A stretch of 64,000 nt of DNA from Flavobacteriales bacterium UBA7612 (lineage in GTDB: Bacteria > Bacteroidota > Bacteroidia > Flavobacteriales > Weeksellaceae), in NCBI GenBank assembly GCA_002484335.1, contig DLJQ01000021.1, forward strand, positions 7,056 to 71,055, written 5' to 3'. Every line of letters starts with the position of its first letter. The stretch's first letter is position 1. The position numbers were made by a program, and so were the translations under genes. A model generated the notes under the pieces. The model was not told the DNA's origin. It was given only the letters and a program-made list of their open reading frames with translations, and searched no databases. This document shows positions 19,541 to 29,103 of the stretch, one piece after another.

Positions 19541-19580
19541 AAAGGCTTTATTACATCTTAAAAAATGTAATAAAGCCTTT
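19541..19580 (-). terminator. Intrinsic terminator of the S46 peptidase gene
   Basis: 15-bp stem, AAAGGCTTTATTACA (19541-19555) with TGTAATAAAGCCTTT (19566-19580), and a T-run on the minus strand. Confidence 0.9.
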
Positions 19581-19606
19581 ATATAAAAGTTTTTTAATAC
19601 CTTTTA

Positions 19607-21769
19607 TTATTTAACAAGTGTCATTTCATCGATAATGTTTGTCGCACCTGCAAATTTATCTACAACCCATAAAACATAACGAATATCTACACTGATTGTA
19701 CGTTGTAATTTATCATCAAAAATTACATCTCCAGCCATTGCTTCTATATTTCCATCGAATGCAATACCAATTAATTCTCCTTTTCCGTTCATAACAGGAG
19801 AACCTGAATTACCTCCAGTAATATCATTATTCGATAAGAAATTTACATGTAAATAACCATCTTTATCAGCATACTGTCCATAATCCTTGATTTTAGCTAA
19901 TTCTAATAATCTTTCTGGGTTTTCGAATTCTTCATCTCCAGGAATATTTTTAGCAACTGTTCCTTCTAATGTTGTAAAATAATTAGAAGCTACATCTGGT
20001 TGACGTTTTGGATTTGTACTTTTTGGTAAAGATTTTACTGATCCGTATGTTAAACGTAACGTTGAATTTGCATCAGGATATAAGATATTTCCAATTTTAG
20101 ATTCACGTAATCCTTTTACTAATAAACGGAAATTTTTAGCATATACATCACTTAATAATTTTTGTTCTTCTGTTTGTTTAGAAGCTCTCTCTACTAATGC
20201 ATTTGATAAAATATAAAGAGGATCTTTCTTTAAAACCTCAACATCAGGAGAAATTAAAAAGTTTTCAACTTGTTTTTGATCTGCAAAGAAACTTCTTGAT
20301 ACAGATTCATTCACAAAATTTGTAAAATTATTGTTATTGGCATTTGCTAATTGAGCTACATAAGGAGCTAAACCAGCTTCTTTTGCTTTTGTTGCATATA
20401 AATTTAACTGCGCAGATAATAAATCTTTTTCTAATGGTAAATACATTTTTTCGTAATACGCATTAATTAGATTTTGAATTCTTGGGCGCATTTCATCTCT
20501 TTTAGCATCATTTGCTGCAGCATAATTTTCTAAGGCTTTACCAATAGAATATGGTGCAATTGCTAACGTAGAATAACGTAATAAGATATTGATATAATTA
20601 TTATGACGAGCATCTAAATTTGTTTTCGCATAATAATCATTTAAATTCTTTACAACATCTCCATATTCAGGTTGATTCTTCTTTTTATTTGCCCATTTAT
20701 TGAATTTTTCTTCTTCTTGTGTCTTCTTAGCAACAGTACCGTGAAGTTTTAAAGCTTCAATCATTCCGTCACGATTTTTCCAATAGTTAGCAACACCAGC
20801 ATACTTAGAAGCATAATCAATATTTACTTTTTGATCTTTCTCCATGTATTTTTTCATCTGATCCATTGTAACTTTAGAAGCTTCTACCCAAGCAGGATAT
20901 GCATAATCAACATTTTGTGCAACACCTTGTGCAGGCATCCATCTATTTGTACGACCTGGATAACCTAAAATCATTGCAAAATCATTTAATTCATACCCTT
21001 TTAAAGATACTGGTAAATGATGTTTTGGTTGTAATGGAACGTTTTCTGTAGAATATGGTGCAGGATTTCCATTTTTATCCGCATATACACGGAACATAGA
21101 AAAATCTCCTGTATGACGAGGCCATTCCCAGTTATCCGTATCTCCTCCAAATTTTCCGATAGCACTTGGTGGTGTACCAACTAAACGTACATCTTCAAAA
21201 TCTTGGTAAACGAAATAGTAATATTCATTTCCTTGAAAAAATGGACGAACAGAAACTACATATTTTCCATTTTCGCTATTTTCTTTTTCTATTTTTGCTG
21301 TCTCTTGGTTAATCGCTTTCTCACGATCTTCTTCAGACATTTTATCATTTACAACACCTAAAATACGTTTAGAAACATCGTCCATACGAACAAAAAAACG
21401 AACTTTTAAACTTTTAGGTTTTAATTCATCTGATTTATCCTTTGCCCAAAAACCATCTTTTAGATAATCGTGCTCTGGAGCAGATAATTCTGCAATTGAA
21501 CCATAACCACAGTGGTGATTGGTTAATACTAACCCTTGATTTGACACGATTTCGGCTGTACAACCTCCTCCAAATTGAACAATCGCATCTTTTAAAGAAT
21601 TATGATTGATACTATAAATTTCTTCTGAAGTTAATTGTAAACCTTCTTTTTGCATATCGCGATGATTCAATCTTTCGATAAACATCAAGAACCACATTCC
21701 TTCGTCAGCTTTTACCTGAAAAGGAAAAAGCATAACCATTAAAAGTGTGGATAATAAAATTTTTCTCAT
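19607..21769 (-). CDS. S46-family dipeptidyl-peptidase, DPP7-like
   Basis: Periplasmic serine exopeptidase that releases N-terminal dipeptides, typical of Bacteroidota that live on peptides. Its 720 residues start with a signal peptide (cleavage after QVKA) and EGMW at the mature N-terminus, as in the family. The catalytic His lies in LTNHHCGYG (85/86) and the catalytic Ser in GGNSGSPV at 655. Eighteen residues after the Ser, position 673 is Gly (AFDGN). In the family this position separates DPP7 (Gly; hydrophobic P1) from DPP11 (Arg; acidic P1). I therefore call DPP7-like. The specificity is inferred. Confidence 0.93.
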   Translation of the reverse strand: MRKILLSTLLMVMLFPFQVKADEGMWFLMFIERLNHRDMQKEGLQLTSEEIYSINHNSLKDAIVQFGGGCTAEIVSNQGLVLTNHHCGYGSIAELSAPEHDYLKDGFWAKDKSDELKPKSLKVRFFVRMDDVSKRILGVVNDKMSEEDREKAINQETAKIEKENSENGKYVVSVRPFFQGNEYYYFVYQDFEDVRLVGTPPSAIGKFGGDTDNWEWPRHTGDFSMFRVYADKNGNPAPYSTENVPLQPKHHLPVSLKGYELNDFAMILGYPGRTNRWMPAQGVAQNVDYAYPAWVEASKVTMDQMKKYMEKDQKVNIDYASKYAGVANYWKNRDGMIEALKLHGTVAKKTQEEEKFNKWANKKKNQPEYGDVVKNLNDYYAKTNLDARHNNYINILLRYSTLAIAPYSIGKALENYAAANDAKRDEMRPRIQNLINAYYEKMYLPLEKDLLSAQLNLYATKAKEAGLAPYVAQLANANNNNFTNFVNESVSRSFFADQKQVENFLISPDVEVLKKDPLYILSNALVERASKQTEEQKLLSDVYAKNFRLLVKGLRESKIGNILYPDANSTLRLTYGSVKSLPKSTNPKRQPDVASNYFTTLEGTVAKNIPGDEEFENPERLLELAKIKDYGQYADKDGYLHVNFLSNNDITGGNSGSPVMNGKGELIGIAFDGNIEAMAGDVIFDDKLQRTISVDIRYVLWVVDKFAGATNIIDEMTLVK

Positions 21770-21890
21770 GTTTTTATATATTCAATTATTTTTTATTTGC
21801 TAAAATAATAGTTTCCCTTTAGTTCTCCTAAACATTCTATACATTTATTGTACAAAACACACTGTATTATTTTGATATTTAATAAAATAA

Positions 21891-21925
21891 AAAAACATCT
21901 TAAGTAATAAACCTAAGATGTTTTT
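21891..21925. terminator. Terminator after rpoN
   Basis: AAAAACATCTTA (21891-21902) pairs with TAAGATGTTTTT (21914-21925), directly downstream of the rpoN stop on the minus strand. Confidence 0.85.
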
Positions 21926-21939
21926 CATTAATATATATT

Positions 21940-23409
21940 TTAAATCATTTTACGAAGTCTTGCAACAGGAATACTTAATTGTTCTCGGTATTTTGCAATT
22001 GTGCGTCGTGCAATTGGATAACCTTTTTCTTTTAGTATTTCTGTTAATTTTTCATCTGTCAGAGGTTTTCTTTTATCCTCTTCTGCAATTACATCTTGTA
22101 AAATTCGTTTTATTTCTCTTGTAGAAACTTCTTCTCCATCTTCATTAGTTAATGATTCTGAAAACAAGTCTTTAATTAAAAAAGTTCCATAAGGAGTTGT
22201 AACATATTTTGAATTTGCTACACGAGAAACTGTAGATATATCCATTCCAATTCGGTCAGAGATATCTTTTAAAATCATTGGTTTGATTTTAGTTTCATCT
22301 CCTGTAAGAAAATAATCTTTCTGAAACTTCATAATTGCTTCCATGGTATACAATAATGTATTACGACGTTGTTGTACTGCATCTATAAACCATTTTGCAG
22401 AATCTAATTTTTGTTTCACAAATAAAACGGCTTCTTTTTGCTCGTTTGATTTCTTTTCTGTTTTTTTATAAGTATCTAGCATTTCTGCAAATGCACTAGA
22501 TATTTTTAGTTCTGGTACATTACGACCATTCAATAATAATTCTAAATCTCCATCAATAATATTAATTGTAAAATCTGGTGTTATTTGTTCTACAATTTTA
22601 CTATTACTAGAAAATGATTTACCTGGTTTTGGGTTTAATTTTTCAATCTCAGAAATTGCATCTCTCAATTCATTATCATCAACACCATATTTGGCAATCA
22701 ATTTTGAATAATGTTTTTTAGTAAATGCATCAAAAGATTCAATAATCAATTTTTCTGCAAGTTCTACTGATTCTGTTACAGTTTTATTTTCTAACTGTAT
22801 TAAAAGACATTCTTGTAGATTACGAGCTCCTACTCCAATTGGATCCATGGTTTGGATGTAATTAGTAAGCAGATTTTCTATTTCTTCTGGACTTGTATAA
22901 ATATTTTGAGAGAAAGCTAAATCATCAACTAATGATTTTACATCTCTTCTCATATAGCCGTCATCATCTATATTTCCTAGTATGAATTCTGCTATTTTAA
23001 ATTGTTCTGGAGTTAATCTGAATGTATTTAGTTGTGATGTTAGATATTCTATAAAGCTTTCACCTTGTGCATAAGGAATTGACCTTTCCTCATCATCACT
23101 ATAGTTATTAGCATATGTTTTATAATTTGGTACATCATCATCACTCAAATAATCATCAATATTAATTTCACTTGTATCAATTACTTGATCATCACCAAAA
23201 TCATCATTCTGATTATCCCATTCATCATGTTCTTCTCTATATTCATCATCAAAATCAGAAGACTGATCATCCAACGCAGGGTTTTCTTCCAACTCTTCTT
23301 TTACGCGTTGTTCAAAAGCAACTGTAGGAAGTTGTACCAACTTCATTAATTGAATTTGTTGTGGCGATAATTTTTGTTGTAATTTTAAATTTAGTTCCTG
23401 CTTTAACAT
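21940..23409 (-). CDS. rpoN: RNA polymerase sigma-54 factor
   Basis: Alternative sigma factor that needs AAA+ activators to open promoters. From the ATG at 23409 it has 489 residues. A longer frame begins at 23454, but homologues start at MLKQELNLKLQQKLSPQQ, the region I activator-contact segment. An acidic Asp/Glu-rich region II follows (about 55-100), then the core-binding domain and the C-terminal DNA-binding part, which contains the RpoN box ARRTIAKYRE close to the end. No sigma-54 activator gene is in the window. A strong hairpin sits just before the start codon, between it and asnS. Confidence 0.95.
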   Translation of the reverse strand: MLKQELNLKLQQKLSPQQIQLMKLVQLPTVAFEQRVKEELEENPALDDQSSDFDDEYREEHDEWDNQNDDFGDDQVIDTSEINIDDYLSDDDVPNYKTYANNYSDDEERSIPYAQGESFIEYLTSQLNTFRLTPEQFKIAEFILGNIDDDGYMRRDVKSLVDDLAFSQNIYTSPEEIENLLTNYIQTMDPIGVGARNLQECLLIQLENKTVTESVELAEKLIIESFDAFTKKHYSKLIAKYGVDDNELRDAISEIEKLNPKPGKSFSSNSKIVEQITPDFTINIIDGDLELLLNGRNVPELKISSAFAEMLDTYKKTEKKSNEQKEAVLFVKQKLDSAKWFIDAVQQRRNTLLYTMEAIMKFQKDYFLTGDETKIKPMILKDISDRIGMDISTVSRVANSKYVTTPYGTFLIKDLFSESLTNEDGEEVSTREIKRILQDVIAEEDKRKPLTDEKLTEILKEKGYPIARRTIAKYREQLSIPVARLRKMI

Positions 23410-23424
23410 ATATATTGTATATCT

Positions 23425-23472
23425 TTTAAAAAAAATGGATTTAACTCTATACAAGTTAAAGTTAAATCCATT
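23425..23472 (-). terminator. Hairpin between asnS and rpoN
   Basis: AATGGATTTAAC (23434-23445) pairs with GTTAAATCCATT (23461-23472) around a 15-nt loop. On the minus strand a run of eight T follows, only about 15 nt before the rpoN start. It terminates asnS and may attenuate read-through into rpoN. Confidence 0.8.
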
Positions 23473-23484
23473 AAATATTTTTAA

Positions 23485-24933
23485 TTAAAATTCTGCATTA
23501 TTTGGTGTTCTTGGGAAAGGAATTACATCTCTGATGTTACCCATTCCTGTTACAAACAATACTAAACGCTCTAATCCTAATCCAAACCCTGAATGAGGAA
23601 CAGATCCAAAACGTCTTGTATCTCTATACCACCATAGTTCTTCTTTGTCTATCCCAAATTTATCCATTTTAGCATCTAAAACATCTAAACGTTCTTCACG
23701 TTCAGAACCTCCGATAATTTCACCAATTCCTGGAAATAAAACATCCATTGCTCTTACTGTTTTTCCATCATCATTCATACGCATATAAAATGCTTTGATA
23801 TCTGCTGGATAATCAAATAAAATTACTGGAGTTTTAAAATGTTTTTCTACCAAATAGCGTTCGTGTTCTGATTGTAAATCAGCTCCCCACTCTTCTATCG
23901 GATATTTGAATTTTCCTTTCTTATTTGGTTTAGAATTTTTAAGTATTTCTATTGCTTCTGTATAGCTTAAACGTACGAATTGATTATTTAATACATATTC
24001 TAAACGCTCTATTAATCCTAATTCAGAACGTTCTGCTTCTGGTTTTTGTTTTTGTTCTTTATCAAAACGCTCTGCTAAAAATTTTAAATCATCTTTACAA
24101 TTTTCCATTGCATAAGATATAACAGACTTCATAAAATCTTCTGCTAGATCCATATTTTGATCTAAACGAATAAAAGCAACTTCTGGTTCAACCATCCAAA
24201 ATTCTGCTAAATGACGAGAAGTATTTGAATTTTCAGCACGGAAAGTTGGTCCAAAAGTATATACTTTTCCTAAACCCATTGCTGCTGTTTCTCCTTCTAA
24301 TTGCCCTGATACTGTAAGGTTTGTAGATTTTCCAAAAAAATCTTGTGTATAATCTATTTTACCTTCTTCATTCTTAGGTAAATTCTCCATATCTAAATTT
24401 GTGATATGGAACATTTCTCCTGCTCCTTCGGCATCAGACCCCGTAATAATAGGTGTGTTTACATATACAAATTCATTTTCATTGAAATATTTATGTATTG
24501 CAAACATTAATGAATTACGAACACGCATTATAGAACCAAAAACATTTGTTCTGAAACGTAAGTGAGCTTGTTCTCTTAAAATTTCTAAACTATGTTGTTT
24601 TGGTTGTAAAATTGTTCCTTTTAAATCATCTGAAGGAGCTGTACCTAAGATTTTAATTTCTTTAGCTACTATTTCTATATCTTGACCTGCTCCTTCACTT
24701 TCTACAACTTCTCCTTTTATACTCAAAGAAGCAGCTGTTGAAATTTGTTTTATAATTGATTCGTCAAAATTTTCGAAATTTACTACTACTTGAATATTAT
24801 TAATTGTAGAACCGTCATTTAATGCGATGAAACGATTACTTCTGAACGATCTTACCCATCCATTTACAACTACTTCTTGTAGTAACAAATCCTTACCTTT
24901 TTCTAACAAGGCTTTAATTCCGTACGATTGCAT
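23485..24933 (-). CDS. asnS: Asparaginyl-tRNA synthetase
   Basis: Charges tRNA-Asn in the cytosol. The 482-residue class IIb enzyme has an N-terminal OB-fold anticodon-binding domain (VNGWVRSFRSNRFIALNDGS at about 23-42). Class II motif 2 is FRAENSNTSRHLAEFWMVEPE and motif 3 is GFGLGLERLVLFVTG near the C-terminus. The DVIPFPRTP tail is typical of AsnRS. A matching flavobacterial promoter lies just upstream on the minus strand. Having AsnRS means Asn-tRNA is made directly here. Confidence 0.97.
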   Translation of the reverse strand: MQSYGIKALLEKGKDLLLQEVVVNGWVRSFRSNRFIALNDGSTINNIQVVVNFENFDESIIKQISTAASLSIKGEVVESEGAGQDIEIVAKEIKILGTAPSDDLKGTILQPKQHSLEILREQAHLRFRTNVFGSIMRVRNSLMFAIHKYFNENEFVYVNTPIITGSDAEGAGEMFHITNLDMENLPKNEEGKIDYTQDFFGKSTNLTVSGQLEGETAAMGLGKVYTFGPTFRAENSNTSRHLAEFWMVEPEVAFIRLDQNMDLAEDFMKSVISYAMENCKDDLKFLAERFDKEQKQKPEAERSELGLIERLEYVLNNQFVRLSYTEAIEILKNSKPNKKGKFKYPIEEWGADLQSEHERYLVEKHFKTPVILFDYPADIKAFYMRMNDDGKTVRAMDVLFPGIGEIIGGSEREERLDVLDAKMDKFGIDKEELWWYRDTRRFGSVPHSGFGLGLERLVLFVTGMGNIRDVIPFPRTPNNAEF

Positions 24934-24953
24934 ATTTTTATTATTTATACTTA

Positions 24954-24981
24954 CAAATTTAGTTAATATTTTATCTTACAA
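24954..24981 (-). promoter_or_regulatory. Flavobacterial promoter of asnS
   Basis: On the minus strand, TTG (24981-24979), 17-nt spacer, TAAATTTG (24961-24954). It agrees with TTG-N17-23-TAnnTTTG and sits about 20 nt before the start codon. Confidence 0.7.
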
Positions 24982-25065
24982 AAATTATAGGCATAATTTT
25001 TGTAAACTATTTTCGAATATACTTAAAAATCATTTATGATTATTAAATAATTATAAACGATTTAA

Positions 25066-25578
25066 TTAAAATTTATTTTTTTGAATAGAATCGGTTTTAA
25101 TGTATTTTCCTACTTTCATATAATCAATTGCGATTAAATTACCATAAGCGTTGTACTGATTAATAAAACCTGTTCCATTTTTCAATTTTCCACAATCTAA
25201 TTTATTTCCTTTTCCATCATAACAATTTTCAACCATAACTAACTTGTTCTCTTTATAGATGTATGTGTTATATGGTTTTCCATTTGAATGAAAATTATAA
25301 AATTTATCTTTAACGACTCCTTTTCTAAATTTAGTTTTACTTGCAATTTTACCATTTGGATGGTACAATTTCATTTGCCCAACGATTGTATTCTTTTTAT
25401 ATTTTATTATTCTTTGTTTTCTTCCATCGTTGTAATAAATAATCGATTTCCCATGTTTTACAGAATCGTTAATATAATGTTCTACAATATACTCGCCATC
25501 AGTTAAATCTTTCCTTACTTTCTTTGAACATGACAATATAATAATAAGTATAGGTAATAAAGTGAACAGTTTTTTCAA
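25066..25578 (-). CDS. Lipoprotein with MORN-like repeats
   Basis: A 170-residue lipoprotein (IIILSC, Cys17). Its body has short beta-hairpin repeats of the type GxxxxYxxNGxxxxxxxYKxN, for example KSIIYYNDGRKQRIIKYKKN and KLYHPNGKIASKTKFRKG, resembling MORN_2 repeats of Bacteroidota envelope proteins. It starts at TTG (25578), immediately after the TAA of the DUF5686 gene, so the two are co-transcribed and probably coupled. Such repeats often mediate protein or membrane contacts. The specific function is unknown. Confidence 0.75.
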   Translation of the reverse strand: MKKLFTLLPILIIILSCSKKVRKDLTDGEYIVEHYINDSVKHGKSIIYYNDGRKQRIIKYKKNTIVGQMKLYHPNGKIASKTKFRKGVVKDKFYNFHSNGKPYNTYIYKENKLVMVENCYDGKGNKLDCGKLKNGTGFINQYNAYGNLIAIDYMKVGKYIKTDSIQKNKF

Positions 25579-27993
25579 TTACAAAAAATTTAGATTAATT
25601 GTTAGTTTAAGATGTAGATTATCTTCAAATTTATGTTCAGAATAGGCTCCTAATCTATAATATAATCCTAAACCAAATGTTTTGAAAAGAATATTATTAA
25701 CTTCGATTCCAGCCTCATGGAAATAATTGTTTAATTTATTAAAATTCATATTCCCATGATTCTCTTTATGTTTCATATCTCCCCAAACACCACGATAAAT
25801 AAATTGAGGTAAAATAACTTTATTATTTCCTACTTTTATTCCTGCAAAAATATGTTTGATGTTAAATGAAACATACATATCAGAGTAAAATTCTCCAGCT
25901 TTCATTGTCTCAAAACTATTTAATCCTCCTACTCCAAAATTTAAAAACCCATTATGTTTTGCATTTCCTCTACCTTCATAAAGATTCATAATAGGAATAT
26001 CTCCATCAATCCAATCAGCATTCAAATTAAAACTAGTCTTTCCTAAACGTGTTTCAAAAACATCAAAATAAGAAAAATTAATACGTAATGGACTATAATC
26101 AGAATCAAAAATATCCCAATATTTAGCTATTGTAGCATAAAAAACCGATTTACCACTATTTACTGTTACTTTACCATATGGAGTGCGAATAAATTTGTCT
26201 TTTGGTGCATAACGAAGAGATAATTGAGTATTATATAATTGAAACCAACCTCTTTTATTTTTGTAATCGTAATCAAATTCAGCTTTTTGTTTCTCATAAT
26301 TCAAGGATAAATTAAATGTTAGATTCTGAAAAATATCTTGCTGATAACCGAAAGTATATGTTTTATAAGAAAAATACTCGTTATTATAAATATTACTAAA
26401 CGCATTACTTACAAAACTTGTATAATTTGATTGCAATAAAATAGGTGATTTACCAGCAGGAGAAACGTCTTGTTTATATTTTGCAAAAAGTTTACCTGAG
26501 TAAGGCTTATTTACATAATATTCTCCTCCAATACCAAATTTTACTTTTTTATCTTGAAATCCATAAGCAGAATAAGCATTTAATGAATATTTATCGCTCA
26601 ATTTTTCATTAGTACTAAATGCTGCTCCTAAACGAAGTCCTTCATAATCATTATAACCTGCAATATTTGTTAAATCTAAATCAACTTTACCAACTGGTAA
26701 CTTGCCTCCAGAGTTAATAATCCTTAATAATTTTAATTGTCTCTCTAATTTATATTTCAGCCCTACACTGTCTATTTTATTATATGTATTTTTATCTCTA
26801 GTTGTCAATGAAGAATCACGATAACCTTCCATTATATTATCCCATTTCTTTTCTACCATATTTTCAAAAGAAATTTCATCTTCATATCCTAAGAAATCTT
26901 TTCTTTTAAGACGTGCAGGATTTTCTATATCCTTGAAAGTGGTTTCTAGATTAATCCATATTTTTTCTTGTTTATCAATAAAAGAATTATCTGTTAACTG
27001 TTCGGTAAATTTAAAATTACCTCCTTCCATTCGATATTTTTGAGAATTAGGAATCCAAGTTCCATTATTCAATTTCCAATCTGCTTCTAATTCAGCTATA
27101 TAATTAGTATTTATATTTTCAGCTTCTATTTTTACCAAAGCATTTGTTTTATCATCAATCCAAAGAGTACCTTTTATTTGTCTTTGACTAGACTTTACTG
27201 TCGGAAAAAAGCTAACTACAGCTGTTTTTCTTCCGTCAAGATATACGTCTTCCTTAAAACCATAACGGTAATTTGATAAACCCTCCTTACTAACTGGGTT
27301 TATTATTGCTTTAAAAAAGAAATTAATTTTATCTTGATCAAAATCAAATACGATAGGTTGCATTGCAATATATTCATATAAAGGAGATTTTATACCAGAA
27401 ATTCGAGAAGATTGAATAATATTCTTTAGTCCAAACTTTCTTGATACTTTATGATCCATTGCTCTTTCTCCTAAAAATAAATGACTATTGTCTAATAATT
27501 TTTTCCATTTATTACTTACGGAATCATTGTGATTTTTTGGATGATCTATATAAGGAATCGAATCATTATTTACTGTACTCCAAAACTTAGTATATGATTT
27601 AAAGAATACATTATTAGCTTTTCGGATAGAATTTTTTGATTGATTTTTTATCGTTTTTATGATAATATTTCTACCTACAGAATCATTTGTTGTGAATTTA
27701 ACTTCATCTAAACTAATAAACGTAGGCTTCATTTTAACATCTACGACTTTTTTCCCTTCGATATTAACAATTTCAGAGAAATAACCATTTTTTACAATAT
27801 TAATAATCGGTGATGATGTATTTATCTCTAATTCACCTATTTCATTTGTTTCTCCTAAAAATTCTTTTGTTTCATTAAAAATATTAGCTCCTATTACCCT
27901 AAATTCATCTTGGGTATCAAAAACACGAATTTTAACTTGAGAGTAAACAAAAAATGATAAGCAAAAATTAAACAAGAATATATAATATTTCAT
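25579..27993 (-). CDS. DUF5686-type outer-membrane protein with carboxypeptidase-like domain
   Basis: A predicted outer-membrane protein of 804 residues from the ATG at 27993. That start places a signal peptide (MKYYIFLFNFCLSFFVYS) at the N-terminus; an upstream TTG at 28014 would add seven residues. It has a carboxypeptidase-regulatory-like Ig domain (about 20-100), then the DUF5686 region with a large C-terminal beta-barrel (roughly from residue 430). The C-terminus LTINLNFL ends close to the usual aromatic/hydrophobic barrel signature. It is the first gene of a pair with the MORN-like lipoprotein. The transport substrate or role is unknown. Confidence 0.82.
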   Translation of the reverse strand: MKYYIFLFNFCLSFFVYSQVKIRVFDTQDEFRVIGANIFNETKEFLGETNEIGELEINTSSPIINIVKNGYFSEIVNIEGKKVVDVKMKPTFISLDEVKFTTNDSVGRNIIIKTIKNQSKNSIRKANNVFFKSYTKFWSTVNNDSIPYIDHPKNHNDSVSNKWKKLLDNSHLFLGERAMDHKVSRKFGLKNIIQSSRISGIKSPLYEYIAMQPIVFDFDQDKINFFFKAIINPVSKEGLSNYRYGFKEDVYLDGRKTAVVSFFPTVKSSQRQIKGTLWIDDKTNALVKIEAENINTNYIAELEADWKLNNGTWIPNSQKYRMEGGNFKFTEQLTDNSFIDKQEKIWINLETTFKDIENPARLKRKDFLGYEDEISFENMVEKKWDNIMEGYRDSSLTTRDKNTYNKIDSVGLKYKLERQLKLLRIINSGGKLPVGKVDLDLTNIAGYNDYEGLRLGAAFSTNEKLSDKYSLNAYSAYGFQDKKVKFGIGGEYYVNKPYSGKLFAKYKQDVSPAGKSPILLQSNYTSFVSNAFSNIYNNEYFSYKTYTFGYQQDIFQNLTFNLSLNYEKQKAEFDYDYKNKRGWFQLYNTQLSLRYAPKDKFIRTPYGKVTVNSGKSVFYATIAKYWDIFDSDYSPLRINFSYFDVFETRLGKTSFNLNADWIDGDIPIMNLYEGRGNAKHNGFLNFGVGGLNSFETMKAGEFYSDMYVSFNIKHIFAGIKVGNNKVILPQFIYRGVWGDMKHKENHGNMNFNKLNNYFHEAGIEVNNILFKTFGLGLYYRLGAYSEHKFEDNLHLKLTINLNFL

Positions 27994-28018
27994 CCTTTTG
28001 AATTGGTTATGCAAATAA

Positions 28019-28044
28019 ATAAAAAAAGCAGCTAAATGCTGCTT
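28019..28044 (-). terminator. Terminator of the GNAT gene
   Basis: AAGCAGC (28026-28032) pairs with GCTGCTT (28038-28044), followed by a T-run on the minus strand. It separates the GNAT gene from the DUF5686 operon. Confidence 0.8.
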
Positions 28045-28109
28045 AAAAATTATTTTTTTGTTTGATAATATGTTGTATTTATTACTTTTGAAGAAAATAA
28101 TAAAACATT

Positions 28110-29021
28110 TTAAAGCGTTTTTTTGTAAATATAATCATCCATTACATATCCGTTCCCTATTTCAAAGACTTTGGATTCTACATTACGAAATCCATTCTTC
28201 TCATAAAAACGAATAGCTTTTTGATTATTTTTATTTACAGTCAATTGAATAAACTTTGCATGATTTTTTTGTGCAAAATCAAGCACTCTATTCATCATCA
28301 TTTGCCCAATACCTTTAGTTTGATTCGTTGATTTTAAATATATTTTATATAAATAAACCGCGTTATCTTCTTTATTATAAGTATAATGTAAATAACCTGA
28401 AGGAACATTATCTATTTTTAAAATTTCCCATGTTTCTCCGTTAGCAATACCCTCATTTATTTTATTAGAGTTATACATCATATCAATCATATAATTAATT
28501 TGATCTCTATCTAAAATATCTTTGTAGCATTCATCCCAAATTACCTTTGCCAAAGGTTGTACAAGATGAATATTTTTTTCGTTTACAGAATGAAAATGTA
28601 AATAAACATCTAACTTAGGTTTTTGAAAAACAGTTTGTTCTTCTTTCTTTAAAAACTCTTGTTGTTTTATAATTTCTTTCTCTACAACTTCAAAAGCCCA
28701 CTTTCTTTTTAAATATGAATAATAAACGATACCTATTAAAATAAAAGTTAGTACTTCTAAAATAACAGGAATTTTACTATGAGTCATATATTCAAGCATT
28801 GCCTCACTATAAATATTCATGGTTTCTGGTGTTGGATTTTGAGATAAATCTACACCAATATCAATCATTTTGGTAAAGAATAAAATCACCAAAATAAAAC
28901 CAAAAAATATACTACAAGCAAAATATAAACCAATAACAGTAAGAATTGTTTTTAATTTATTTTTTTTGAAAACTCTTGCTAAAAAATAAAATTGTAAACT
29001 AAATATTAAGACTAAATACAC
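28110..29021 (-). CDS. Membrane-anchored GNAT acetyltransferase
   Basis: A 303-residue two-part protein. The first ~110 residues hold three hydrophobic helices (about 1-16, 24-50 and 84-103), then a charged helical linker. The C-terminal ~165 residues form a GNAT fold with the acetyl-CoA motif A region (YLKSTNQTKGIGQMMMNRVL) and NNQKAIRFYEKNGFRNVES. It would acetylate an amine or protein at the inner membrane. Neither substrate nor a named family for the fusion is known to me. The start is GTG (29021); the frame is closed by a stop six bases upstream. It is divergent from kbl. Confidence 0.8.
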   Translation of the reverse strand: MYLVLIFSLQFYFLARVFKKNKLKTILTVIGLYFACSIFFGFILVILFFTKMIDIGVDLSQNPTPETMNIYSEAMLEYMTHSKIPVILEVLTFILIGIVYYSYLKRKWAFEVVEKEIIKQQEFLKKEEQTVFQKPKLDVYLHFHSVNEKNIHLVQPLAKVIWDECYKDILDRDQINYMIDMMYNSNKINEGIANGETWEILKIDNVPSGYLHYTYNKEDNAVYLYKIYLKSTNQTKGIGQMMMNRVLDFAQKNHAKFIQLTVNKNNQKAIRFYEKNGFRNVESKVFEIGNGYVMDDYIYKKTL

Positions 29022-29072
29022 TTTTTATTACTTTAATTCTATACAAAGTTAATCAAAACTAAGGGAAACAAT

Positions 29073-29080
29073 TATATTTG
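29073..29080 (+). promoter_or_regulatory. -7 box of the kbl promoter
   Basis: TATATTTG matches TAnnTTTG, 23 nt before the kbl start codon. No good -33 TTG is visible. Confidence 0.5.
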
Positions 29081-29103
29081 TACAAAACAAAAGTAATTTA
29101 TTT

